Below are positions 53,438 through 63,505 of a stretch of DNA of 64,000 nucleotides, in pieces (the stretch's first letter is position 1; every line of letters begins with the position of its first letter). Both the position numbers and the translations under genes were made by a program. Under the pieces are notes generated by a model that was not told the DNA's origin, searched no databases, and worked only from the letters and a program-made list of their open reading frames with translations. The DNA lies in contig CM034412.1 in NCBI GenBank assembly GCA_019925095.2, positions 13,492,001 to 13,556,000 on the forward strand, in the 5' to 3' direction. The DNA is from Dendrolimus kikuchii. Lineage: Eukaryota > Arthropoda > Insecta > Lepidoptera > Lasiocampidae.

Positions 53438-54570
53438 TATTCTATATCTGCACATAGAAAACGAAGTCAGTTGTAAGATCTCCAAATTGCACGCTGACGT
53501 ATTTCAAGAAAATTTTCCTCTCTCCATTTTCAATATTGTGTCAAATCGTACACTTGTAACAATGTGTTTAACTTTCCAATGTTGCAAACGTTCTCTAGTA
53601 TTACAAGCTGCTATTTTATACATGCAAGCAGTACGGATCAATATCCGCTGCGAATCGGAAGCAGGAATCCGGATACGGAAACGAGATATATAGATAAGAC
53701 ACGTCACGCATAAGATGCAATGGCAGATGGGAATACTTTAAGATGTTTCTACGTTATCAATGTGGCCAGATTTAAGGAGGTTTTGGTATTTTAAAAATAA
53801 TTAAAAACTACGTTTTAACGGTTTTAAGCGCCGCATTTATTTGGTAAAATGCCGTGCGTTAAAATAAGTGAATAGGTGGAAAAATATATAAATAGTTCCA
53901 CCAAGGAGTTTCACATTACGAAAATGAATAAGCTGAATAATTGAACCTCCTTGGAAGTGCTTTTGATTAGTACATTTGTGCTACTTTAATATTATATAGA
54001 AAATCAGATGAAAGATGTACTTCTAATTTTCACCACGCGTACTTGGCGCCATTTGCAACAGCGCGCCATTTTCATATTAGAAACGTCAAACATTGTTGCA
54101 GCTATCCGACTGATATTTGTTTGTTTTATTACCTATTGTACTGTTTTCTCGCAAATGTGTTAAAAAAAATTGTATAACATACGTGCAGTTGTTGGTTTTT
54201 ACAAACCCGTGACTATGATAAGCCCTTGACTCGTCTACTCGTTTGTAAAAACTAACTTACCTCACTAGTATCATAATAAGTATTTAAGTCCTCCTGCGTC
54301 GTTAATCGTCATTTTAATCAGTGAAACATTGTCCCAAGTTTAACGTTACAAATATGACACATTTTTGGATTTTTCAAAAGATGTGATTTTTTGAAAAAAA
54401 ATATCTACATTCAAAACACTTAATAAAACATGTAAATGACCGAAGTACCCAAGACGATTAGCATCGCCAGCAAACGAGCAAATTATTCAAATGCTAAAAT
54501 ATTAATTTGACCCATGGTAAAGTTTCTCTGAATACTCGTATTTTAGACGAGTTCATATTAGTCCAAGATG
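53438..54570. other. No gene assigned
   Basis: AT-rich. Small frames at 53487-53707 on both strands have no motif. A PLE terminal fragment lies at 53807-53870. Confidence 0.35.
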
Positions 54571-55452
54571 CCAGTCACCCCAGACTGACGTGATTTTAGG
54601 AAAGGTGAAATTTTTAGGATCGGTAGTTTAACATAAACTTAGAAAGGAATGGATACTCGCTAAGCTGAAAGTGGGGCCGTTTTACAGGTAGCAGGTATCA
54701 AAGGTGGAAAAAAACCATGCTAACTTACGTCAAAGTAGCAAGGCTAGTTTTTACATATGTCATATATGATATTGTTATAGACAAAGATATACAGTTGCCA
54801 GATACTGACACTTTATACATATTATCAAGTATAATATTTTAAAATATTTTCCAATAAGCCAGGCAAATCTAACGGGCCAAACATCATCCCAGACTCGTTA
54901 AGAGTTCCGCTGTGCGATTATTCAAGTCAATTCAATATTATTTATACTTAAATTTTATATATATATTATATATTCACGCGTCAGAGTGTATCTCACTTAT
55001 ATGCTTAAAAAATGCTCCAATGCTTTCGCGCTTCCTTACACAGCGGAACTCTTAACGAGTCTAGGAAGATGTTTGGACAGTCAGATTTGTCTGGCTGGCT
55101 CATTGGAAAATATTTTAAAATATTACACTTGATAATATATATAAAATTCAGCCTTCCGAAAATGCCGTAAGTTCCCACATTTTTTTAAAGTGTCTGTCAA
55201 AGTTACGGCCTACAGGAAGTGCCTGGAAACTATGTATCTTTGTATATAACAATATCATATATAACATATGTAAAAACTAGCCTTGCTACATTGACGTAAG
55301 TTAGCATGGTTTTTTCCACCTTTGATACCTGTTACCTATCAAACGGCCCCGCTTTCAGCTCAGCGAGTATCCATTCCTTTCTAAGTTTATGTTAAACTAC
55401 CGATCCTAAAAATTTCATCTTTCCTAAAATCACGTATGTCTGGGGTGACTGG
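54571..55452. mobile_element. 882-bp fold-back element (long inverted repeat)
   Basis: Left arm 54571-54914 and right arm 55039-55452 are reverse complements with few mismatches and one ~70-bp extra segment in the right arm (about 55140-55235). The spacer is 124 bp. The ends read 'ccagtcaccccagac' and 'gtctggggtgactgg'. There is no coding capacity. It could be a fold-back or long-TIR DNA transposon of unassigned superfamily; no clear target duplication was seen. If transcribed it would form a long double-stranded RNA. Confidence 0.8.
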
Positions 55453-55666
55453 GATCCCACTCTATATATTTCATATTTTTGGATTTCCAAGAACATAAAA
55501 TATATATTAGCATATTTATTAAACTAAGACACTATAAACTAATACTGTACGGTTATAACTAGTACAGACCGCACAGTCAGCACTTACGCGAGCACACGAT
55601 TTTAGCAATCAAACTACTTCAGTTCACGCAACGACGCGGCTCGCGTTCGTGTACTTACATCATCAA

Positions 55667-55992
55667 TCTATATATTAATACGTGAAGCAAAAACTTCGTA
55701 CCCCTTTTTACGAAAATGGCGCGGACGGAGGAGTACGAAATTTCGCACACTTATAGTTTATATAGAGAACAAGGACAGATGCTATTTTTTTTAATTATAC
55801 TTCAAAAATACATTAAATCAATAAAAAAAAGTTATATACTCTACCATTTATGACACACGCACGCATAATATATACTCTTTTGTATATTTCAAGTCAAATT
55901 AACAGTGTAGCCTTGGCGAAATCTGTGATTATAGAAGTATAGACTTTGACATTAATTATTATGATCGAATTTCGACCACGGGCGACCACTAG
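55667..55992 (+). mobile_element. Helitron, third family
   Basis: It starts TCTATATATTAATACGTGAA after A and ends 'ccacgggcgaccactag' before T. 326 bp, non-coding. The 'gtgaagcaaaaactt' and 'ggcgcggacggaggagta' blocks are ones I recall from lepidopteran Helitron-type repeats. Confidence 0.65.
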
Positions 55993-56030
55993 TCTATCTA
56001 AATATCTATCTAGTAGTAAGTTAATCATTA

Positions 56031-56238
56031 AGGGCCGCTTGAATAACGATCGCCTTTAAATAAAATTAGTTATTCATATTAAACTGCCTAAATACGTTTT
56101 ACACAAAACGTATTGACAGTTCTTTAAACATATTTAGCGGCAATTTTTGCGTTGTGCAAGACGCTAACTGTATTTACGGGTGTTAAATACGTTTTGTGTT
56201 TCTTAAATAAATTTAAGCCACCTTATGCAAGCGGCCCT
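56031..56238. mobile_element. MITE with AGGGCCGCTTG ends
   Basis: The terminal inverted repeat AGGGCCGCTTG (56031-56041) is matched exactly by CAAGCGGCCCT (56228-56238). Internal 'aatacgttttacac' and 'aatacgttttgtgt' pieces repeat inside. Superfamily unassigned (possibly Harbinger-like). Confidence 0.6.
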
Positions 56239-56304
56239 AAATATCTTATATTTAAATCTATTATTTAATCTATCCCCAAGTGTACAAACCATACAAATAC
56301 TTAC

Positions 56305-56392
56305 CTACCCATAGAAGACGGTGACATAGGCTCTGTATTGTACTTAGTCTTGAAACATAGATAAAAGTGAGTTTTCTTTATTAGCACAGATT
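56305..56392 (+). mobile_element. J LINE 3' end fragment
   Basis: 'acccatagaagacggtgaca' to 'gagttttcttt' matches the last codons and 3' UTR of J. Confidence 0.6.
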
Positions 56393-56399
56393 AAAAAAA

Positions 56400-56545
56400 A
56401 GTCGTGGTAGCGTCATTACGCTTGCGCACGCGTCCCTAATTCAAAGGGCGCGGGTTCGATCCTGGCCGGAACGCATGCACTGCTTAGGCAGTTTATTGAC
56501 CCAATGTGCATATTGTTACAATTACCACGTGCTCACAACGCTGAG
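56400..56545 (+). mobile_element. N SINE (tRNA-type), 3'-truncated
   Basis: The head 'gtcgtggtagcgtcatta' is followed by a B box 'gggttcgatcctgg' (56451-56464), then 'acccaatgtgcatattg' and 'aattaccacgtgctca'. It stops where the A repeat starts. Confidence 0.65.
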
Positions 56546-56557
56546 GTAAAACATCGT

Positions 56558-56645
56558 TCATCGGAGTTCAGCAGACAGGCAGATAGCTCACGTGATAAAA
56601 AGTGGTTACCATCGCTTATGGACATTCATAACACCAAAGGCGTTA
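56558..56645 (+). repeat. A repeat, left part, interrupted by the helicase-bearing insertion
   Basis: It follows A from 'ggagttcagcagacagg' to 'aacaccaaaggcgtta'. The match resumes in register at 58864 after the 2.2-kb insertion, so this is one A copy split in two. Confidence 0.9.
56630..56645. repeat. Left target-site duplication of the helicase-bearing insertion
   Basis: AACACCAAAGGCGTTA is perfectly repeated at 58864-58879. Other A repeats have a single near-identical copy at this place, which gives the empty site. Confidence 0.9.
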
Positions 56646-56660
56646 TGTTTTTTAACATAA

Positions 56661-58175
56661 CAAAAAAAAAACAAAAACATAACGGTAGGAGATCCTCTCC
56701 TATCGAAAAGCATAACCAAACAACAAACTCTAACCCCACCCGTGAGGGAACCACCAGAGGCAAGATTAAAAGCCGATATGGGGATAGTGGAACCTCGAAT
56801 CTTACTCACTCCAATGAAACCGAGTGACCATTGGGCAAACGCCTTCATCGAGTTTTTAGCAGTCTGTAGAGCAAACATCATCCTCAACAAAAAGGTGGGC
56901 CAGTCCATCTTGGACACCTATAAGTTGGGAATCGACAGACTGCTTAAAACCAAACTCGAGACCGCAGAGGCAGCCGTGTACGACAACGCCACCTCCACCG
57001 TGCTAGCGGGGGAGATGTCGGGGGAATACATGGCAGCCTACAACGCCACAGGCGGTCTGGTCATTTTGGACGAGGAGGAGAGGAAGAAAGGAGAGGAAGG
57101 GAAACTACGCTTCCTAACCCCCCCAGAGGATCCAGTGGTAGTGGTGATGAAGTCCACAAGGATAATGCTAGACGACAGAATCCTGGAAAAAGCTAAAACT
57201 TTGACCGAGGAATCTGCCGGAGGCAAACCCTTCGACGAATGGACCGTCCCCGACATCACCTGGATTAACGGCGTCCCGGGCTGCGGTAAAACAACAGCGA
57301 TGCTCCGTGGCTTCAACACCAGCGAAGACATGGTCATCACAGCCACCAAGAAATCCGCAGAAGAAATACGGGAAAAGCTCCAACCCATCCTAGGCGACGA
57401 TGCCAAGGCCCGAGTGCGGACTATGGCCTCTTTCATAGTCAACGGGCTCACATCCACCTTTAGCCCGAAACGTCTCATCGTAGACGAAGCACTAATGAGC
57501 CACTTTGGTTCAGTGGTCATGGCAACTCGCCTAGCCGGAGCGGCTTACCTCACCCTCATGGGTGACATTAATCAAATGCCTTTTATAGATAGGAACGACT
57601 TGTTCCCTATGCTGTATCACCGCCCTACTCCATCGGCGAAGATCACCCGGGAACAGCTTTGTACACACAGAAACCCATAGGACGTAGCGTATGCCATGAG
57701 TGACGTATACTCCGGCATATACTCGTCCAAGAAACAGTCTCGCTCCCTGGAGCTGAAGCCGTATTCGCAGGAAAGCATACCCACAGACCTTGCCAATACT
57801 CTCTATCTGACGCACACGCAGTCAGAGAAAGAGAACCTAATAAAACTAGGTTGTGGCAAGGGCGAAGGGTCTGCAGTCCAAACGATACACGAAGCCCAGG
57901 GATTAACATTCGAGACAGTGGTCATTGTGAGGTCCAAAACCAGAAAAATGGACCTGTACAGAAGCATTCCACATGCGGTCGTGGCAATCTCGCGGCATAC
58001 GGACAAATGTTACTATTATACATCCGTATGCGAAGAGGACGCCACTGCAACCTTCGTCCTCAAAGCACAGAAGGCCACCACCGCGGAGATTAGGGATTAC
58101 ATACTTAAAATGGCGATCCGCATCAGGGATAAGACGGTCGTTAATAATCTAATGGAGGCAGAACAATCCCTATAA
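56661..58175 (+). pseudogene. Viral-type superfamily 1 RNA helicase domain, one in-frame stop
   Basis: The frame is open from 56661 (preceded by a stop, so no native start) for 339 codons to TAG at 57678-57680. It continues in the same frame for 164 codons to TAA at 58173-58175. The first ~200 codons are a charged linker of unknown fold. The helicase core follows: Walker A 'GVPGCGKTT' (57270-57296), motif Ia region 'ITATKKSAEEI', Walker B 'LIVDEA' (about 57474-57491), motif III 'GDINQMPF' (57561-57584), motif V 'TIHEAQGLTF' (57882 on) and motif VI 'VAISRHT' (57978 on). All catalytic residues are present. Motif spacing and sequence are those of the alphavirus-like superfamily, closest in my judgement to tobamovirus-like helicases, which unwind RNA in replication complexes. 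The single TAG between motifs III and V is the only lesion seen. GC content is clearly above the surroundings. Whether it was ever expressed here is unknown. Confidence 0.85.
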
Positions 58176-58863
58176 TCCCCCTACAAATCCCACCCCAAAT
58201 CATCAATAGCAAAATATCACAACTCACCTAACACACACCCCACACACCAGAACAACAAAACACAAATAACACAGAACAACACAAGTCACAAAAGACACTA
58301 TGACACACAATAAACAAACAGCACACCAAAATCACCAACACACAACGAACAAACAAAAATTCCACCCTGACACAAAAATAAATAAAAAACAACAAAATGT
58401 ATTAGAATAAGCTATTTTTAAGACTACTTGTAATGCACATTTTAAGGAAAAAAAAAAACAAAAAAAAAAAATATATATATACATATCCTAAGAATAGCAT
58501 AATAATATTAGCACCTAAGACTCCACACACGCCAAACACCACACCCACTTTATAACAGCAACACTACACAAGTTAGAATAAGTAATATAATAAGTCCAAT
58601 ACATCTATAAACCAATACACAAATAGCAAACAATAATAAAAAAAAATTTCATATAACATAAAATACTTAGAGATTAAGAAATTAATCAATAAGCACCACC
58701 CGTGTCTATGTCGTCAACTTTAATACAATAATAAAAAAAAAGAACAATGTTATCAGCGCAATAAAAAGACACAAACCAATACAACTAATAAACTTCAAAT
58801 TAAAAAAGGTACGGAACTTTAGAGTCCGTAGAATTGTTTATTTAAAAAAATAAAATAAAATAA
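58176..58863 (+). other. 3' UTR of the helicase-bearing insertion, A/C-skewed, A-rich tail
   Basis: After the TAA, 58180-58400 is almost free of G and poor in T, and 58400-58790 is AT-rich with A-runs. It ends 'ggtacggaactttagagtcc', a short stem-like segment, and an A-rich tail immediately before the right TSD. A related 'gttccgtaccc' and 'ttttagagtcc' pair lies at 52858-52908. Confidence 0.7.
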
Positions 58864-59096
58864 AACACCAAAGGCGTTACAAATGCGCTTCTGCTCTCTT
58901 AAGGGAGACTGGAACCTGGCCACTAATGCCAGAACACAACTCAAGGTTGTTATGGCGGCATGTCCCAGACCAGAGGCGGTAGCTATCTAGACAGGCAAAC
59001 ACCCCACCACCTGGCTGTGGGTTGTTTTGTCGCCTCTTACGACACGCCGCCCGGCCGCAGGTAATTATATTCTTTTTGCGTTCCTGCCGGGATAAA
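58864..59096 (+). repeat. A repeat, right part
   Basis: Continues the copy begun at 56558, from the duplicated 'aacaccaaaggcgtta' to 'cctgccgggata'. Confidence 0.9.
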
Positions 59097-59629
59097 ATTA
59101 TATTTTAGGGTTACTTTAACCTTGCTAAAACGAATCTTAGACCAAACTAACCTCTATATAACGAACGTCGTGATAACCTCGATATAACGAACATTTTCTA
59201 ATCTCTTTATGCAAAACAAATACAATGTCTATTTTACAATTATATACAGCAATTGCTTTATTGTATAAAAACAATGGACTAGTCTAGATTATCTATCACA
59301 CCTCTAGACGATTTATAGTTCATAGAACTTGACTTATTACTAAAAATGACGTATAAACATTGTAGGTACTACATGATAAAATTAAATATAACCTTCAGAA
59401 ACCTTTTCAAGTATAAAGGTGCATTTACATTGTACATTTGCAGCATTACTCTGAACAGTTAGTAAATGCTGTTGAAATCAACTTCTTTAGATAGTTTTAC
59501 TTTATATATTTTGACATATTTTGTCGTACTTTTTTGTTTTTTCTTCACTCTATATTTATCATTGCATAGTACCGTATCGTTGTATAATAAATATGATAAT
59601 AAGAAAATTGTCGTGTTGCTTACATACAC
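59097..59629. other. No gene assigned
   Basis: AT-rich, with a short internal repeat 'atataacgaac' (59157-59167 and 59184-59194). The frames at 59459-59790 are AT-rich artefacts joined to B. Confidence 0.4.
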
Positions 59630-59876
59630 ATACATACATAACTTCACGCCAGTTCCCTTGCGTGGTAGGCACGAACAACAGAGCGCCATTCAGGCTTATT
59701 CTTACACACCTCACTTGCTTCTTTGACATTCATAACTCTTGTCATGCACGCTCGTCTGCTCTTAAGGCTCCTGACATCACCTTCTGCTAGTACACGATCA
59801 ATTTGATCATGGAAGGTGTGTCGTGGCCTTCTACGACTTCTGCATCCATCCACTTTTGCATTGTATATCTGTTTAA
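59630..59876 (-). mobile_element. B LINE 3' end sharing its 5' junction with the 6.87-kb copy
   Basis: Family C-terminus and tail. The 5' junction and next ~65 bp (59877-59945) match the flank of the copy at 6871 in inverted orientation, apart from a 9-bp indel. The 3' flanks differ. Confidence 0.8.
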
Positions 59877-59947
59877 TCCTATATTGTCATATGTATAAAT
59901 ACGCGGGTACATATATTATATTGTTTTTTGTACTTACTCTATGTATA

Positions 59948-60600
59948 TGTAGGAATCGTATTTGTTATTATAAAATAACCATATGACGGAAGTAGTCAAT
60001 AACCGGATAGTGTTCTTTAATGTAGTAATTGGAAGTTGTTTAACCGGATGTCAATGTAGAGAAGCATTTATTTATTAAGCTAACAGATATCGGAAATGGA
60101 GTAACCGGATGTTGGAAGTTAATACGTATGGCGGTTTTATGAAGGAAGTGTAACTGAAGTGGCGCCACAGCATTACCGGATATTGTCACTGCAGCGCGCT
60201 ATGAAGACCTTATAAATACTGGGTGTTCGGGCACAGGGGGCAGTATTGAACCAGCAGTCTTCAATCGGCAGTCTACGACGGACAGTCTACAATGACAGTC
60301 TTGGACGAGGACCACATAATATATTGTGGTCGATAATTACTGCTTGATAATAGCGGTATTCTTGAAGGGCAAATTGCTGCTCGACACCTGACAAGCGTGG
60401 ATGCAACTCTTGGAGTTGTCCTAATATTTCTGTGTATTATTGTGCAATATTTAATATCGTAATTGTGATAATTCTATTGTTAAACTTTGGTTATAATATT
60501 TCAGATTATTATTGTGTTGTATGTCGTGTTGCTTCATGTCATGTTATAGTATATACAGTTTACGTGCTCTCCTGAGATGTTAACTTTTAGGCAGCCAAAT
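59948..60600 (+). other. Possible solo LTR or promoter region
   Basis: A TATAAATA box (60211-60218) in a good context is followed after ~30 bp by several 'cagtct' initiator-like units (60258-60300) in CpG-moderate sequence, then AT-rich sequence. It looks like a retroelement LTR or a gene promoter. No TG/CA boundaries or second copy can be shown. Confidence 0.3.
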
Positions 60601-60989
60601 GTCGAGTGCAGGACTGTCAGTCATGCTATGGTAAAATCCCAATTTTTGCCATTGGTTACGTTTCGTGTGTAACATATTGAAGAATTCAACTGAAAAGTGA
60701 TTTTATTTCTTTTTTTTCATAAAAATAGTTTATCATTGTTTGCATAATTTTCCAAAAAAAGTCCGACATGAGACGAGTATATGTAAGAATATTAATTAGT
60801 CTATAAATTTATAATTATTTTTCAAGTAAATCAGACATGTAGTAGCTATCTATGAAGGACTATGAAGGATTGTTTACGCGTGATAAAACGTCTACGATTT
60901 TAACTTTGCTTCCAGTAAAAAACAGCTAGGTAATATAAACAAACATTTTATATTTAGTACAGAATTAGAGTTTTAGAGTCGGTGTTTTA

Positions 60990-61090
60990 TTGTGAAGCTG
61001 GCAAATAAGCAGATGGCCCACCTAATAAAAAGTAGTTACCGTCGCCTAGAGGCGTCTGGAACACCAAGGTTGAAGCCAAGGCCTTGGGCA
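60990..61090 (+). repeat. A2 repeat fragment
   Basis: 'ctggcaaataagcagatggc', 'ccgtcgcctagaggcgtctg' and 'gaagccaaggc' mark the A2 subfamily. Confidence 0.55.
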
Positions 61091-61976
61091 ATGAGACGAG
61101 GAACCTCACCGCTCCAATAAAATCCCTGAGATGGCGTTGTGATGTGTTTCTACCCGCGCGTCTAGTGAAGTACGCAGAGGGTGCAACACTTAGTCTGCAC
61201 AAAAAGGGCCCTCAAGTAGCCAACGCTGGCCGAGTAATTGGAAGTATCTTTGATTCCCGAGACTGACACTACGGTGTTGCGATGGAACACCGCGTTGGTT
61301 TAGTTGATAAGTCCGAGCATGCTATCGGGAGTCCAACACTACCTTACTGCTATCCCTGGGTGGTAGGGTGCCTATGACGGAGTACGCCTCGTTTAAAAAA
61401 AAAAACCAAAGCGTAGTCAGCCTTTAGGATGGGATAGGGAACTGGAATAGGGGGCTTTAATGAAGAGGGAGAAGGGGGAGTGGGTATGGCTATGCAAATC
61501 TAAGGCCCTACAAACATTACGATACTTGGAAGACATGATACTTCAGTCGCTTGCCAATAGAATACAAGTTCACTGCTCTTACTTCGTAGATAATGCTACT
61601 AAAAATATAAAAAAAATCATCACTTGCATTTGCAGCAAACACCGCTAGGACTTTTTTTAATTATGTCAAATTGTAGGAGTGACCAGAGTTGGTATGTAAG
61701 TGTGGAACCTCTGATGACACCCATAATATATGTCTGCCAGCTTGATGATATAACAGTATACAGTTTAAATAGAGAATGGCTTTGACTTTAATAACCTCAA
61801 CAGGCAGAGTGCCGCCGTTGAACATCGCGAATACTGAATAGCGTATGGTCTCGATGCTGTTCTTGCTACGTCTCTTCCTCAATGCCGCGTGCGCCCTTAT
61901 ATACTGCTTGGCTTGTCTACCTGTTGTTGACGACGACTTGTGTTGTTGACGTTTGTTGCTATGGAGATTTTTTTTT
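61091..61976. other. No gene assigned
   Basis: Moderately GC-rich. Frames 61084-61266 and 61460-61648 have no motif. 'ctgagatggcgttgtgatg' and the A-run at 61395-61408 suggest old retroelement sequence. Confidence 0.35.
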
Positions 61977-62283
61977 TAATTGCAGGAGTTCAGCAGACAG
62001 GCAGACGGCCCACTTAATGGAAAGCGGTTACCATCGCCTATGGACATTTGCAACATCATAGGTGCTACAAATGCGCTGCTACTCTCTTAATGGTCACTGG
62101 AACCTGGTCACTAATGCCGGAACACAACTCAAGGTTGTTATGGCGACATGCTTTAGACCAGGGGTGGTAGCCATCCAGTCGGGCAAATGCCCTACCACCT
62201 GGCTGTGGGTTGTTTTGTCGCCTCTTACGACAGGCCGCCCGGCCGTAGGAAATTGTATTCTTTCTCCGTTCCTGCACGGATAA
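61977..62283 (+). repeat. A repeat, full length
   Basis: Complete from the T-rich lead-in to 'cctgcacggata'. It forms an inverted pair with the next copy, about 150 bp apart. Confidence 0.9.
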
Positions 62284-62429
62284 GAATGATAATGATATGA
62301 TCATGATTAAATGGAGGTTGCTTAGTGCACCATCATAAAGCGATTCCATTAACGAAGAAGCTTTTGTACATATTACCGAACGTCTAAAGAATCTTATGAG
62401 CATCTTGTTGGTGTTCCGCTGCCATCTTT

Positions 62430-62660
62430 TGCCAGGTGGTAGGGCATTTGCCCGACTGGCTGGCTACCACCCCTGGTCTAAAGCATGTCGCCATAACAAC
62501 CTTGAGTTGTGTTCCGGCATTAGTGACCAGGTTCCAGTGACCCTTAAAAGAGCAGCAGCGCATTTGTAGCACCTATAGTGTTGCAAAATGTCCATAGGCG
62601 ATGGTAACCGCTTTCCATTAAGTGGGCCGTCTGCCTGTCTGCTGAACTCCTGCAATAAAA
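62430..62660 (-). repeat. A repeat, lacking its 3' end
   Basis: It starts at 'gccaggtggtagggcatttg' and runs to 'gaactcctgcaata'. Confidence 0.9.
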
Positions 62661-62684
62661 ATAAAATAAAAAATAAATCTTGCC

Positions 62685-62865
62685 GAGGTTCAAGAGACGC
62701 GACGCGCGGGCGACCGACGCGGCGGGTATCGCGAGACTAGTAACGTGTAGCAGACGCGTAGGATACCGGTAGCTAAGTGTGCGAATCACCCTACAAACGA
62801 ATGTAAGATATTCCTCAGCGACTCATCTTCGTGACTCGTGTGGAGGAGGATTCCAGTCGTCTGTA
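62685..62865 (+). promoter_or_regulatory. CpG-rich block, possible promoter or first exon
   Basis: 62690-62770 is very CpG-rich for this window ('gacgcgacgcgcgggcgacc'). A consensus donor GTAAGT follows at about 62861 ('agtcgtctgtaagtattg'). It could be a 5' UTR exon of a plus-strand gene lying to the right. The minus-strand frames (62544-62974) have no motif. Confidence 0.3.
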
Positions 62866-63122
62866 AGTATTGTAATGTAAGAAAGGCCTTAAACTGACAG
62901 TGTGTAACCGTCTTTACATATCGTCCTTTGTTTACACAAATCCTTTTCAAACCACATATATCGTATGATAACATTATTTTTGATGCCTTCTGTATATATC
63001 ATTGAAGTATTTTGTTTGTTGAAATCATATTAATTTTAAGTATTTCATTTTATTTTACTCAGGTTTTGGTTGATAAAAAGATATCAGTAATTTTAGGTAT
63101 AATAAAATAAAAATTAAAAGTT

Positions 63123-63415
63123 TTATCCGTGCAGGAACGGAGAAAGAATACAATTTCTTGCGCCCGGCGGCCTGGTGTAAGAGGCGACTAAACAACCCAC
63201 AGCCAAGTGGTAGGGTATTTGCTCGACTGGATGGCGACCACCCCTAGTCTAAATTATGCCGCCATAACAACCTTGTGTTGTATTCCGAATTAGTGACCAG
63301 GTTCCAGCCTCCCTTAACAGAGCAGCAGCGCATTTGTAGCATCTTTGGTGTTGCAAATGTCCATAGGCGATGGTAACCGGTTTCCATCAAGTGGGCCGTC
63401 TGCCTGTATAATATA
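63123..63415 (-). repeat. A repeat, nearly full length
   Basis: From 'tccgtgcaggaacggagaa' to 'gtgggccgtctgcctgt'. The last ~25 bp of the usual end are missing. Confidence 0.9.
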
Positions 63416-63454
63416 ATAAATAAAAAAAAACTTTTTTTTATTTAGATTACATAA

Positions 63455-63505
63455 CTGTAAAAAAAACGTGTGCGTCTCGGGACGCCCGACAGAAGTAATA
63501 ACTTA
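63455..63505 (+). repeat. V repeat fragment
   Basis: 'gtgcgtctcgggacgcccg' then 'agaagtaataactta', as at 30090-30125. Confidence 0.5.

Larger units (their letters stand above)
56646..58863 (+). mobile_element. LINE-type insertion carrying a viral SF1 helicase (truncated R1-like LINE or retrotransposed viral sequence)
   Basis: 2218 bp with a 16-bp target-site duplication and an A-rich 3' tail (about 58838-58863, 'aaaaaaataaaataaaa'), both hallmarks of target-primed reverse transcription. The 5' end is abrupt and has a small palindrome at the junction (56642-56661). Coding part 56661-58175, then a ~690-bp 3' UTR whose first 480 bp are almost only A and C on this strand. No RT or endonuclease is left, as expected for 5' truncation. 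I recall reports of insect R1-clade LINEs whose ORF2 ends in a tobamovirus-like helicase domain, which fits well. A viral RNA copied in trans by a LINE is the alternative. Confidence 0.8.

Noticed and set aside
56504..56827. 107-codon frame running from the N SINE through A into the insertion
   Set aside because: It crosses two repeat junctions and is out of frame with the helicase.
57038..57520. 160-codon minus-strand frame opposite the helicase
   Set aside because: It is an antisense shadow of the GC-rich helicase frame and has no motif; the plus strand carries all helicase motifs.
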